Source: Clostridia bacterium (GTDB lineage Bacteria; Bacillota_A; Clostridia; Peptostreptococcales; JAAYPU01). Taken from it: DNA of 17,336 bases. The translations under genes and the position numbers were made by a program. The notes beneath the pieces were generated by a model. It made no database searches. It was not told where the DNA came from and worked only from the letters and a program-made list of their open reading frames with translations. The stretch spans positions 1-17,336 of the forward strand of contig JAKSCF010000354.1 in NCBI GenBank assembly GCA_022360735.1. The letters run 5' to 3'. Positions within the stretch are counted from its first letter, which is position 1, and the number at the start of each line of letters is the position of its first letter. Of the stretch, positions 1 to 7,425 are shown piece by piece.

Positions 1-1
1 A

Positions 2-43
2 GCACTAAAAAATTTAGAAAATATTGAAGGGGATGTATTATGA
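2..43 (+). CDS. 3' end of an unidentified upstream gene (partial)
   Basis: An open frame enters from the left edge and encodes ALKNLENIEGDVL before a TGA stop at 41-43. It overlaps the next start codon in an ATGA arrangement (ATG at 40-42), the usual sign of translational coupling between adjacent genes. Thirteen residues are too few to assign a family. They do not resemble the C-terminus of the corrinoid protein or of the MttB protein in this window. If real, the gene lies almost wholly outside the window. Confidence 0.4.
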   Translation, partial: ALKNLENIEGDVL

Positions 44-423
44 TTAATCAAAATATTAGTAAAATGAAAAGCATACTTAAAAACTATATAATGGAAGACA
101 TTTTGTTAGGGGATCGAAGCTTTGAGATCAATGATGATACTTTAGCTGTGGACTTAATCAAGGAAGTAGGTCCTGGCGGAGAATTTCTTTCTACTGAACA
201 TACTATAAAATACTGCAGAAAAGAACCCTTTAAACCGGAAGTGAGCCATAGAGGTGTTTTGAAAAATTTCAAAGATACGAATGATGCAAATATAAGCAAT
301 GTTAAAAAGAAATTAGATAAAATGCTAAATAACTATGAGAAACCAGATATATCTTTGGATATTAAAATAAAGCTTTTAAATTATTTAAAAAGTATTGGAG
401 CTGATGTAAAACAAATGATGTAA
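40..423 (+). CDS. Stand-alone C-terminal fragment of an MttB-family methyltransferase
   Basis: This 127-residue protein matches only the last ~95 residues of the MttB-family protein at 2422-3834. Shared stretches include the region GGEFLSTEHT (GGEFLTHEHT in the full protein), a following basic segment with a xRGxx motif, the KKKLDKMLxxYxKP stretch and a final KLLNYLK-like helix. Family members are usually about 480 residues, so the TIM-barrel core is missing. The short size is not an edge artefact: an in-frame TGA lies at 25-27, and the ATG at 40 has a good AAGGGG ribosome site at 28-33. It overlaps an upstream frame by ATGA. It is either a remnant of a decayed methyltransferase gene or a separately translated C-terminal subunit. 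Catalysis by this piece alone is unlikely. The homology is clear; the functional status is unknown. Confidence 0.7.
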   Translation: MINQNISKMKSILKNYIMEDILLGDRSFEINDDTLAVDLIKEVGPGGEFLSTEHTIKYCRKEPFKPEVSHRGVLKNFKDTNDANISNVKKKLDKMLNNYEKPDISLDIKIKLLNYLKSIGADVKQMM

Positions 424-851
424 TAGCCTGTGAATAGTATTAATTGACGTATAACAAGAATAAAAGGTACTTGCAAATATAATGAGTGAGAAATATGAAA
501 ATTCTGAATTGTCATATTTTTTTGGCATGGCTATTGCTTGTATGATGCGTGTATAAATTAAGATTGTTTAAATCAATAAGAAAGGAGTGACATGCGACAT
601 AACTATTAAAACTTTCTTGATACAATACTTGTTTCGACAAGATATGGTCAGCCTATAATTTTATCATTTGCTCAAACCTATTGATAAAGATTAATCAACC
701 TACTATTTCTTAATATTCATATGTAAAAAAGAATAAACAAAATTTATTGTATAATACAATGTTACATACTTATCACTCTAAAAATATCTAAACATTTAAT
801 TTGTAGGTTAGTAGATGAATTAAGAAAATAAATCGTTGAGGAGGATAAGTT
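424..851 (+). other. Gene-free region: sigma-54-type promoter and ~300-base leader
   Basis: No substantial gene is visible here. The region holds a -24/-12 promoter at 523-538 and then about 300 bases of AT-rich leader before the symporter gene. Within the leader, an AAAGGAGTG ribosome site precedes an ATG at 592 that opens only five codons (MRHNY, stop at 607-609). A CTTGT-TTCG-ACAAG mini-hairpin lies near 630-645. A possible TATAAT at 750-755 has no acceptable -35 box. Segments 697-703 and 803-809 are perfect 7-base complements. Segment 706-720 is largely complementary to 815-827. Confidence 0.6.
523..538 (+). promoter_or_regulatory. Sigma-54 (-24/-12) promoter P1
   Basis: The sequence TGGCATGGCTATTGCT matches the sigma-54 consensus TGGCAC-N5-TTGCW. 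The invariant GG is at 524-525 and the GC at 536-537, with exactly 10 bases between them, as RpoN promoters require. It points toward the symporter/methyltransferase/transporter genes. Three similar sites occur elsewhere in the window. Confidence 0.8.
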
Positions 852-2291
852 ATGAGTACTACTTTTATGATGATATCTGCAGGTCTTATAGTAATAGATT
901 TGGCAGCTTGTATAATCATTGGTATTAAAACAAAAGGCAAAGCTGCTAATGTAGAAGATTATTTTATTGCAGGTAAAAGAACGGGGACATTACTTTTATT
1001 ATTAACTGCTTGGGCAAGTTTTAGTGGAGCAGGTAACTTTATTGGTCATGCAGGCAGAGGCGCAATGTTTGGAGCTTCGGCATATTGGTTATGGTTAGGC
1101 GAAGGGCTTTTGGGAGGTATTTTAATAGGATATATAATGGCACCGTATTTAGCAAGATTTAAATATATGTCCATGCCCCATTATATTTCAGATTATTTAT
1201 GTGGTGGAGACATTACGGTTAGGCGTATTTCGGGTGTTGCCAGCTTATTCCCCAATGTAGTTTGGCCGGGTGGTCAAATAATGGGATTGGCATACGTCAT
1301 ACAGCAAGTATTTAATGTAGACTTTAGAGTTGCAGTAATAGTATGTGGTGCAGTATTCATATACTACACAGTAAATGGCGGATTGGCAGCTGTAATTTAT
1401 GCAGATGCTTTACATGGAACGATACAAATGCTTTTTGCTGCAGCTGTCATATTCCTTGGATTAAAAACCTTCAATTTTGACATTGCTTGGCTGGGAGAAC
1501 AAGTCAGCAGCATAGACCCTAAAATGTGGAATCTATTTGCAACGCCTAAGGTAGAAATTATCGCCGGCTTTACTGTAGGTTTGCTAGGTGCAATATCTAA
1601 TCCTATCTTTTGGAATAGAGCATTTGCAGCTAAGGACGTACAAACAGCAAGAAAGGCATATGGTATAACATTTTTCTGTAATATTTTATTAGTTCTTTTT
1701 ATCATTACAATTGGTATTTCAACATTTGTAATCCATCAAGAAGTAGGCGACAAAGCATTAGTATGGTTAATATTAAATAAAATGCCTCCATGGGTAGGTG
1801 TATTTTTAGCATTAGGAGTAATGGCTGCAACCATGTCCTGTGCTGATACTCACTTAAATTGTGCTGCAGCCAATGCGGTTGTAGATATCATAGATCCCGA
1901 AGGGAAGCTGCCTGAAGATAAAGGGATAAAATATTCTAAAATAGCAACATTGTTAGCAGGTATTATATCAATATTTGGTGCATTGTATGCGCCATTTATT
2001 TATAGATTAGGTATATATGGATACACCGTATGCGGAGGCGTATTAATTCCGGCCTTTGTAATTGGCTTAATAATGAGGGATAGAAAATCTAAAGAATTTA
2101 AATCTAAAATGAATGTAGTTTCAGCAAGAATTGGATTAGGCTTAGGTGTAGTAGCAGCGATTTTATTTGAATCTGTGCCTTCCTTATATAAACTTTTAAG
2201 TGGAGGGATATTACCAGCTGTAATTGCAACGAGTTTAGGGATATTAATTTCAAATATGTTCTTAAAGAACAAATGTAATGATACTATATAA
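852..2291 (+). CDS. Sodium:solute symporter (SSS family)
   Basis: This 479-residue, very hydrophobic protein fits the SSS/PutP family of 13-helix sodium-coupled importers. Family hallmarks visible are an N-terminal helix followed by the VEDYFIAGKRTG motif (around residues 35-46), then ASFSGAGNFIGHAGRGAMFG and a long series of glycine-rich membrane helices. A GAGGAGG ribosome site ends about seven bases before the ATG. It is the first sizeable gene after promoter P1. A methyltransferase of the MttB family lies about 130 bases downstream and a BCCT transporter after that, so a quaternary amine, betaine or related amine is the likely substrate. SSS members also carry proline, pantothenate and sugars, and the sequence does not fix the substrate. 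The family call is firm; the substrate is inference from neighbours. Confidence 0.9.
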   Translation: MSTTFMMISAGLIVIDLAACIIIGIKTKGKAANVEDYFIAGKRTGTLLLLLTAWASFSGAGNFIGHAGRGAMFGASAYWLWLGEGLLGGILIGYIMAPYLARFKYMSMPHYISDYLCGGDITVRRISGVASLFPNVVWPGGQIMGLAYVIQQVFNVDFRVAVIVCGAVFIYYTVNGGLAAVIYADALHGTIQMLFAAAVIFLGLKTFNFDIAWLGEQVSSIDPKMWNLFATPKVEIIAGFTVGLLGAISNPIFWNRAFAAKDVQTARKAYGITFFCNILLVLFIITIGISTFVIHQEVGDKALVWLILNKMPPWVGVFLALGVMAATMSCADTHLNCAAANAVVDIIDPEGKLPEDKGIKYSKIATLLAGIISIFGALYAPFIYRLGIYGYTVCGGVLIPAFVIGLIMRDRKSKEFKSKMNVVSARIGLGLGVVAAILFESVPSLYKLLSGGILPAVIATSLGILISNMFLKNKCNDTI

Positions 2292-2421
2292 GAAATTAGC
2301 TTTTGCTCTAATGAGTACCCCACAGAGACATCCTGCTTTTTACATTAGGGAATTAAGTTAAGTATTATTGAATTAGCTGTAGTCATAATAAATTTTACAA
2401 ATGCACAGGGAGGGCAACAAG

Positions 2422-3834
2422 ATGAAAGAAAACCTAAATAATATTCACGAAGGAACTATGAAAATACTTGAAGAAGTTGGGATTAAATTTATTCATGAAG
2501 AAATACTTGAAATACTAAGGCATAATAATATAAAGGTTTTAGATAACATTGCTTATTTCAAGAGAGATCAAATCATGAAGTGGGTAGGAAAAGCGCCTGG
2601 TACTTTCAAAATATATGCTAGGAATTCTAAACATGACATGCTGATAGGTGGAGATCATACTGAATTCCTTTCATGCAATTCAGGTTTTCCATTTATTGCA
2701 GACTTTGACGGCAACCTAAGAGCTGCAAAATACGATGACTATATTACTTTTCTTAAACTTGTGCAGCAAACGCCGCATTTTAATATAAACGGCGGGGTCA
2801 TGGTAACACCATGTGATATAGACCAAGATAATCTGTATCAGATTATGCTGAATGCTACTTTAAATCACTCCGATAAGTGTATATTTGGGGGCATGGGAGG
2901 ACAAAGAGAAGCTGAAATGACCATGGACATGCTGAGTATTGTTTTTGGTGGGAAAGAAGAGCTCCTGGCAAAACCGAGAATTGTAGCCATTATTAGCAGT
3001 GCATCTCCCTTAATGTTTGACAAAACTATGTTAGAAACGATGCTAGTATATGTAAGAAGCGGACAGCCTGTAATTATAGCACCTGCCGTAATGGCAGGAA
3101 CAACTGGACCGGTTAGTATAGGAGGAGCCATTGCCATCTCAAATGCTGAGTCTTTAGCAGGTATTGCGGTAGCTCAGATGATAAGAGAAGGGGCTCCGGT
3201 TATATATGGTTCGGCTACTTCGGTTGCTGATATGAAAAATGGAAGTTTCTGTATTGGAGCACCGGAATCTGCACTGGCTGTAACTTATTGTGCCGGTTTA
3301 GCTAAGCATTATGGGGTACCATGTAGAGGCGGCGGCACATTAACCGATGCAAAATCCGTATCCATTCAAGCAGGGTATGAAGGGATGATGGTGCTGTTGA
3401 CAGCAGCCCAAGAAAAAATGAATTTTATACTTCATAGCGCCGGAGGTTTAGGCAGCTATGAATCCATGTGTTTTGAAAAATATATAGCTGATGTTGAAAT
3501 GGTTGGAATGGTAAAACGTGTTGTAGAAGGTGTAAGTACAGATGAGAACGCAATACCTTTAGATGTCATAAAAACCGTAGGAATTGGGGGAGAATTCTTA
3601 ACCCATGAGCATACGGTTACAAACTTTAGAAAACATACATTTATCCCTGATGTTAGCGTTAGAGGGGCAATTCAGAAAGACGAAACCCCTAATGGAAAGC
3701 TGCTGACCAATATTAATAAGAAAAAGGAAAAGATGCTCAGAAAGTATAAGAAGCCTGAATTGCCACGAGATATACAATCTAAGCTTATGGAGTATCTAAA
3801 GGATAATCATATTGATTGCACCGGTTTAGTATAA
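2422..3834 (+). CDS. MttB-family (non-pyrrolysine) corrinoid-dependent methyltransferase
   Basis: This 470-residue protein is a full-length member of the trimethylamine methyltransferase (MttB) superfamily, which transfers a methyl group from a methylated amine to a Co(I) corrinoid protein. Family features include the N-terminal IHEGTMKILEEVGIKF helix, glycine-rich barrel strands (GGxMVTP, GTTGPVSIGGA), the segment YGVPCRGGGTLTDAK and the C-terminal GGEFLTHEHT region. The reading frame is uninterrupted, so no amber-encoded pyrrolysine is present. It therefore belongs with the bacterial enzymes acting on glycine betaine, proline betaine, carnitine or butyrobetaine (MtgB/MtpB/MtcB-like); which of these it uses cannot be told. 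The ATG at 2422 is preferred over 2401 because GGGAGGG at 2408-2414 sits at correct spacing before 2422. Transporters flank it on both sides, and the corrinoid partner is probably the gene at 10000. Confidence 0.9.
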   Translation: MKENLNNIHEGTMKILEEVGIKFIHEEILEILRHNNIKVLDNIAYFKRDQIMKWVGKAPGTFKIYARNSKHDMLIGGDHTEFLSCNSGFPFIADFDGNLRAAKYDDYITFLKLVQQTPHFNINGGVMVTPCDIDQDNLYQIMLNATLNHSDKCIFGGMGGQREAEMTMDMLSIVFGGKEELLAKPRIVAIISSASPLMFDKTMLETMLVYVRSGQPVIIAPAVMAGTTGPVSIGGAIAISNAESLAGIAVAQMIREGAPVIYGSATSVADMKNGSFCIGAPESALAVTYCAGLAKHYGVPCRGGGTLTDAKSVSIQAGYEGMMVLLTAAQEKMNFILHSAGGLGSYESMCFEKYIADVEMVGMVKRVVEGVSTDENAIPLDVIKTVGIGGEFLTHEHTVTNFRKHTFIPDVSVRGAIQKDETPNGKLLTNINKKKEKMLRKYKKPELPRDIQSKLMEYLKDNHIDCTGLV

Positions 3835-4051
3835 CAGAATCAGAACAAATAGAGATGTGGGGTAAGAACAGCAGTGATTCATAAAGATGATTAACAATAT
3901 TAGAATTAAATTCCGTAATATTAGATATCATCCACAATCAGTGTCAAGCTACAAACAAAATGAAGATTTGGACAGAAATTCTAATAGAAATTCTGATAGA
4001 GATTCTAATAGAGATTTTGATATAATTTTGTATAAATTAGAGGAGAACATT
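3835..4051 (+). other. Leader between MttB-family gene and BCCT transporter
   Basis: This stretch has no independent gene or promoter that I can support. It is open in the transporter frame from an ATG at 3887. That ATG lacks a good ribosome site, and the encoded segment is a hydrophilic Asn/Arg/Asp-rich stretch unlike BCCT proteins. It contains four 12-base tandem repeats at 3974-4021. Confidence 0.5.
3974..4021 (+). repeat. Four tandem copies of a 12-base repeat
   Basis: Consecutive units are AGAAATTCTAAT, AGAAATTCTGAT, AGAGATTCTAAT and AGAGATTTTGAT, differing at one to three positions. The unit length is a multiple of three, so the reading frame stays open and gives the NSNRNSDRDSNRD-like stretch if translated. 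The array ends 20 bases before the AGGAG ribosome site of the transporter start at 4052. Confidence 0.85.
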
Positions 4052-5620
4052 ATGGGTAAAAATCTTGAAAACATTGACAAAAAAGTTTTGTTTATTTCAG
4101 TTAGTATTTGTGTGTTATTTGTATTATGGACTATGGGGGCACCTGAATATGTATCGGGGGTATTGGACAACATCTTATCATGGTGTCTTACAAATCTAGG
4201 ATGGTATTTTTTACTTTCGCTGGCGGGCTACTTAGCATTTTTATTTATTTTAGCATTTAGCAAATATGGAAAAATAAAACTTGGTAAAGATGACGAAAAG
4301 CCGGAATATAGTACGGGTAGTTGGATAGCAATGACATTTAGTTGTGGTATGGGTATTGGCTTAGTATTTTGGAGTGTTGCAGAGCCTATGATGCACTTTG
4401 CATCAAATCCTTTAGCTGATTCCAATACTGCTGAAGCTGCAAGAGTTGGTATGCGTTATGTATTTTTCCATTGGGGACTACATCCTTGGGCAATATATGG
4501 TTTCATTGGGTTGCCTATAGCTTATTTTGCATATAGAAAGGGTTTGCCTGCACTGGTAAGTTCCACTTTATATCCTATAATAGGTGAAAAAGGAGTAAAA
4601 GGGCCTATTGGAAAAGCAGTAGATATTTTAGCAATTCTTGTTACTCTATTTGGTGTCGCCAATTCACTGGGATTAGGTGCTATGCAAATAAATAGCGGAT
4701 TAAACTTTTTATATGGAATACCCCAAGGCAATACGGTTGCTATAGCGATTATCGCAATTTTATCGGTTTTATTTATAATTGCTGCCGTATCGGGTGTTGA
4801 AAAAGGTATCAAATGGTTTGGTAATGCTAATGTAACTATTGCCGGAATCTTAATGGCGTTTGTATTTCTTGCAGGCCCAACCTTATATATTATAAACTTA
4901 TTTACAGAATCAATTGGAGGATATTTACAAAATATACTGGGAAGTAGTTTTTTCTTAGACACACAAGGAACGGTAGCAAAGCATGCCGGATTTAATTGGG
5001 TTGAAAGTTGGACCATTTTCTATTGGGTATGGTGGATTATGTATGGCCCATTCTGCGGGATGTTCTTTGCCAGGGTTTCAAAGGGAAGAACTATCAAAGA
5101 GTTTGTATTGGGAACAATGATAGCTCCTGTAATATTAAGCTTTATGTGGTTAGCTATATTTGGAGGGACAGCACTGCATATTGATTTGTTTGGAGCAGGA
5201 GGTATAGCAGAAGCGGTTGCAAGGGACATAACAAGTGCTATATTTGTTACACTAAGCCACTTGCCTTTGGCGGAGGTATTATCAATATTAGTGATCACTT
5301 TGATATGTACTTTCTATGTAACGTCAGCAGATTCTGCAATCTTTGTTGTAGGAATGTTATGTTCTAAAGGAGCACTAAATCCTAAAAATGGGATTAAAAT
5401 TGTTTTAGGTATAGTTGAAGGGTCGATTGCTGCAATGCTTTTATTGGCAGGGGGGCTAAAAGCGGTACAAACCGTTTCATTTATTTTTGGTACGCCATTT
5501 ACAATAGTCATGCTGTTCATGGTTTATAGTTTTATGAAAACCTTGAGAAAAGATCCCTCTTTGGAAATCAAGTCAGCACATACCAAAGCAAATTTTAAGG
5601 CAGCTGTTAATAATCAATAA
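4052..5620 (+). CDS. BCCT-family betaine/carnitine/choline transporter (first copy)
   Basis: This 522-residue, 12-helix membrane protein belongs to the BCCT family, which imports betaine, choline, carnitine or related quaternary ammonium compounds. It has the glycine-rich CGMGIGLVFWSVAEP segment from residue 98 and the helix-8 signature WTIFYWVWWIMYGPF at 320-334, followed by FFARVSKGRTIKEF. In BetP-like proteins the aromatic box reads WWxxW; here it is W327-W328-x-x-Y331. The GMGIG form resembles sodium-coupled BetP. The start at 4052 is chosen because AGGAGAA (4041-4047) precedes it and the family N-terminus begins there; an upstream ATG at 3887 would add an atypical repetitive extension. 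It follows the methyltransferase gene and ends before a strong terminator, so it probably supplies that enzyme's substrate. Confidence 0.92.
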   Translation: MGKNLENIDKKVLFISVSICVLFVLWTMGAPEYVSGVLDNILSWCLTNLGWYFLLSLAGYLAFLFILAFSKYGKIKLGKDDEKPEYSTGSWIAMTFSCGMGIGLVFWSVAEPMMHFASNPLADSNTAEAARVGMRYVFFHWGLHPWAIYGFIGLPIAYFAYRKGLPALVSSTLYPIIGEKGVKGPIGKAVDILAILVTLFGVANSLGLGAMQINSGLNFLYGIPQGNTVAIAIIAILSVLFIIAAVSGVEKGIKWFGNANVTIAGILMAFVFLAGPTLYIINLFTESIGGYLQNILGSSFFLDTQGTVAKHAGFNWVESWTIFYWVWWIMYGPFCGMFFARVSKGRTIKEFVLGTMIAPVILSFMWLAIFGGTALHIDLFGAGGIAEAVARDITSAIFVTLSHLPLAEVLSILVITLICTFYVTSADSAIFVVGMLCSKGALNPKNGIKIVLGIVEGSIAAMLLLAGGLKAVQTVSFIFGTPFTIVMLFMVYSFMKTLRKDPSLEIKSAHTKANFKAAVNNQ

Positions 5621-5692
5621 TTATATATGTATTTTTAAAGGGATATAAAATTCTTCCCATAGGATAAAATATTTAATATTATCAGATTATAT

Positions 5693-5745
5693 AAGTGCTC
5701 AAGTATTCAGGTTAAATATAACTTGGATATTTGGGCACTTTTTAT
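5693..5745 (+). terminator. Rho-independent terminator after the first BCCT gene
   Basis: A long hairpin pairs 5693-5713 with 5720-5740 (21 pairs including a few G-U) around the six-base loop AAATAT. A run of five T follows at 5739-5743. It lies about 70 bases after the transporter stop, between converging genes, and closes the symporter/methyltransferase/transporter unit. The minus-strand side lacks a T tract, so it probably acts in one direction. Confidence 0.85.
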
Positions 5746-5868
5746 AGTTAATGTAAGCTTATCTAATATAAAATAAGAAGATTCAACCTGTATTTTTTAT
5801 CTTACAAGAAATGATTTTTCTTTTAAATAGGTGGTGTTAATAGCATAACGATATTACAAGTAATAGAA

Positions 5869-7110
5869 TTACCTAAACTTACATACGTATTGCTTAGGCG
5901 TCATTCCGGTAAATTTTTTAAATACTTTAGTAAAGTAGCTTTGATCACTGAATCTTAAGCTGGTAGATACTTCAAGAATGGATTTATTAGTATTGCAAAT
6001 AAGAAATTTACTTTCTTCTATGCGTATTTTTTGTAAATATTCTGAAAAACATACGCCAACTTCTTTTTTAAATAAAGAAGAAAAATATCTAGGGTTTAAA
6101 TGAACATGATCGGCAACATCACTAATCTTTATATCATTTTTAAAGTGCTTATTGATATATAGTATAGACTTTTCTATTTCATTTGGGTAAAGATTAATTG
6201 AATTTTCGATATAGTAATCTAATACCTTAAGCATCCAATAAGATATTTCTTCAAGACTTTTCAGTTTATTTAAATCATCAAAAAGAAGGTAGTTAAAGGC
6301 CAGCATTTCCTTTACAGGGGCTCCGCAATCAATTGCAGCACGAGAAAGCAGAGTACATACATCCATTACACCAGCCTTAATTAATGATATATTAGATCCA
6401 TTTTCATAATAAATGTAGGCGATTAATTCATTAAGAATGGTTTTGGCCTCAATTACTTTTCCTTCCCTCACCTTATAAAATAAATCATTTTCCATATGAT
6501 TTAATTTTGTATTTTTATCAGATATATTTTTATACATCTGTATATACTCGTTTATTCTAGACTGCTGATCCATTTTTAGTTTTTTTTCATTTAGATAGCT
6601 TTCATAATTATCCATTTCTCTGGAGGCCATCATGAATAGCATATTACCAAGATAGTTTATTCTTATTGGATCAGCAGTTGTTATATGATCATAATGTTTT
6701 GAAAGAACATCTATATTATGGGTTGAAATATCTTGAAGAATGAATTGCTTATGATCTTTGTTAGAGGGATGATTCATAATGATAGGACCTACAATGATTC
6801 CTCCGGAAAATGTTCTATTATTAAGCAAAGGAATGGCTATATGAACAAAGTCTATTGGGCAATAAAAAAAATAGGGTTCTCCAATATCTATGGCTAACTT
6901 ACAAGCTTTAAGGTGAAAATCCTTACAGCTGTGGTTGAGTTTGTTAAATTTATGAACTAAATCACAGAAACTAAAAGAATCACCATAGGAGGTAAGGACT
7001 TGACCATTTGTATCAATGGCTAATATGCTTACGCCTGTGGACATATAGTATGTTTTTAGCAGTTCATCCAGTTCTTTGTGTATTAAATTACCAGTATTGC
7101 AGAATATCAT
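5869..7110 (-). CDS. AraC-family regulator with an N-terminal PocR sensor domain
   Basis: This 413-residue transcription factor has two recognisable parts. Residues 1 to about 160 form a PocR-type sensory domain, with the family's spaced cysteines (FSFC, NHSC, KAC, FYC) and the GEPYFFYCPIDFVHIAIPL and GGIIVGPI stretches. The last ~100 residues are a double helix-turn-helix AraC domain (IKISDVADHVHLNPRYFSSLFKKEVG, then SDQSYFTKVFKKFTGMTPKQY). The middle is helical and charged. PocR domains typically sense small organic ligands such as propanediol in the Salmonella prototype. The start at 7110 is chosen over 7131 because the GGGAGG site (7117-7122 on this strand) sits just before it. The gene diverges from the UroD-like/CobW operon and probably controls it. 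It has no AAA+ domain, so it cannot itself activate sigma-54 promoters. Confidence 0.9.
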   Translation of the reverse strand: MIFCNTGNLIHKELDELLKTYYMSTGVSILAIDTNGQVLTSYGDSFSFCDLVHKFNKLNHSCKDFHLKACKLAIDIGEPYFFYCPIDFVHIAIPLLNNRTFSGGIIVGPIIMNHPSNKDHKQFILQDISTHNIDVLSKHYDHITTADPIRINYLGNMLFMMASREMDNYESYLNEKKLKMDQQSRINEYIQMYKNISDKNTKLNHMENDLFYKVREGKVIEAKTILNELIAYIYYENGSNISLIKAGVMDVCTLLSRAAIDCGAPVKEMLAFNYLLFDDLNKLKSLEEISYWMLKVLDYYIENSINLYPNEIEKSILYINKHFKNDIKISDVADHVHLNPRYFSSLFKKEVGVCFSEYLQKIRIEESKFLICNTNKSILEVSTSLRFSDQSYFTKVFKKFTGMTPKQYVCKFR

Positions 7111-7195
7111 AGAACGCCTCCCAAAATTCATCTATTAATTCAATAATAATATAAAAAAAATAATAAACAAGAAAAAACCAGTTTAAAATCTGAAA

Positions 7196-7218
7196 ATATT
7201 ACCAAGACTGATGAAAAA
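7196..7218 (+). promoter_or_regulatory. Direct repeat, candidate regulator operator (distal copy)
   Basis: The copy begins ATATTACCAAGACTGATGA and matches the second copy at 7328-7350 at 19 of 23 positions in the same orientation. Direct repeats are the usual form of AraC-family binding sites. This copy is the nearer of the two to the divergent AraC-type gene. Confidence 0.45.
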
Positions 7219-7327
7219 TCTACAATATATTATAAAAATTATCATATAAAATGATAAATATAAGGATATCTCATAATGGTATGAAATAATCGAAAAATCA
7301 GAGCATCAAGCACTAAGACCTGAAGAA

Positions 7328-7350
7328 ATATTACCAAAATTCATGATAAA
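7328..7350 (+). promoter_or_regulatory. Direct repeat, candidate regulator operator (proximal copy)
   Basis: The copy begins ATATTACCAAAATTCATGA and pairs with 7196-7218, with start points 132 bases apart. It ends about 29 bases before a TATAAT at 7379-7384, where an AraC-type activator could contact RNA polymerase in place of a poor -35 box. Assignment as an operator is inference. Confidence 0.45.
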
Positions 7351-7425
7351 GTTGCAAAACATTTCTAAAATTAATCTATATAATTCAGAATAATGAAAGA
7401 ATACACAATTAAAGGAGGAAGAATA

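Larger units (their letters stand above)
7111..7425. other. Divergent intergenic region with candidate AraC operators
   Basis: This AT-rich region lies between the regulator and the UroD-like operon. It contains a pair of 23-base direct repeats (7196-7218, 7328-7350). A TATAAT at 7379-7384 faces the operon but lacks a well-spaced -35 box, which would fit an activator-dependent promoter. No gene or RNA element was recognised. Confidence 0.5.

Noticed and set aside
750..755. TATAAT as a sigma-A promoter for the symporter
   Set aside because: No acceptable -35 hexamer at 16-18 bases and no extended -10 TGn motif in an AT-rich context.
2308..2348. CTAATG/CATTAG pairing after the symporter gene as a terminator
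   Set aside because: Only six pairs, a large loop and no T tract after the stem; readthrough to the methyltransferase gene is more likely.
2422..3834. Possible pyrrolysine-containing MttB
   Set aside because: There is no in-frame TAG in the gene, so it belongs to the non-pyrrolysine group.
4522..5016. Long minus-strand frames opposite the BCCT and other genes, for example 164 codons here
   Set aside because: They are antisense to clearly coding, family-matching genes, have no plausible ribosome sites or domains, and reflect codon bias of the real gene.
6641..6652. A third ATATTACCAAGA match to the candidate operator
   Set aside because: It lies inside the regulator coding sequence, matches only the first 12 bases, and its codons fit the protein, so chance is the simpler explanation.
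7277..7292. A sequence resembling a sigma-54 promoter (TGGTATGAAATAATCG) upstream of the UroD-type gene
   Set aside because: The -24 half matches, but the -12 position reads TC instead of the near-invariant GC and the TTGC block is missing.
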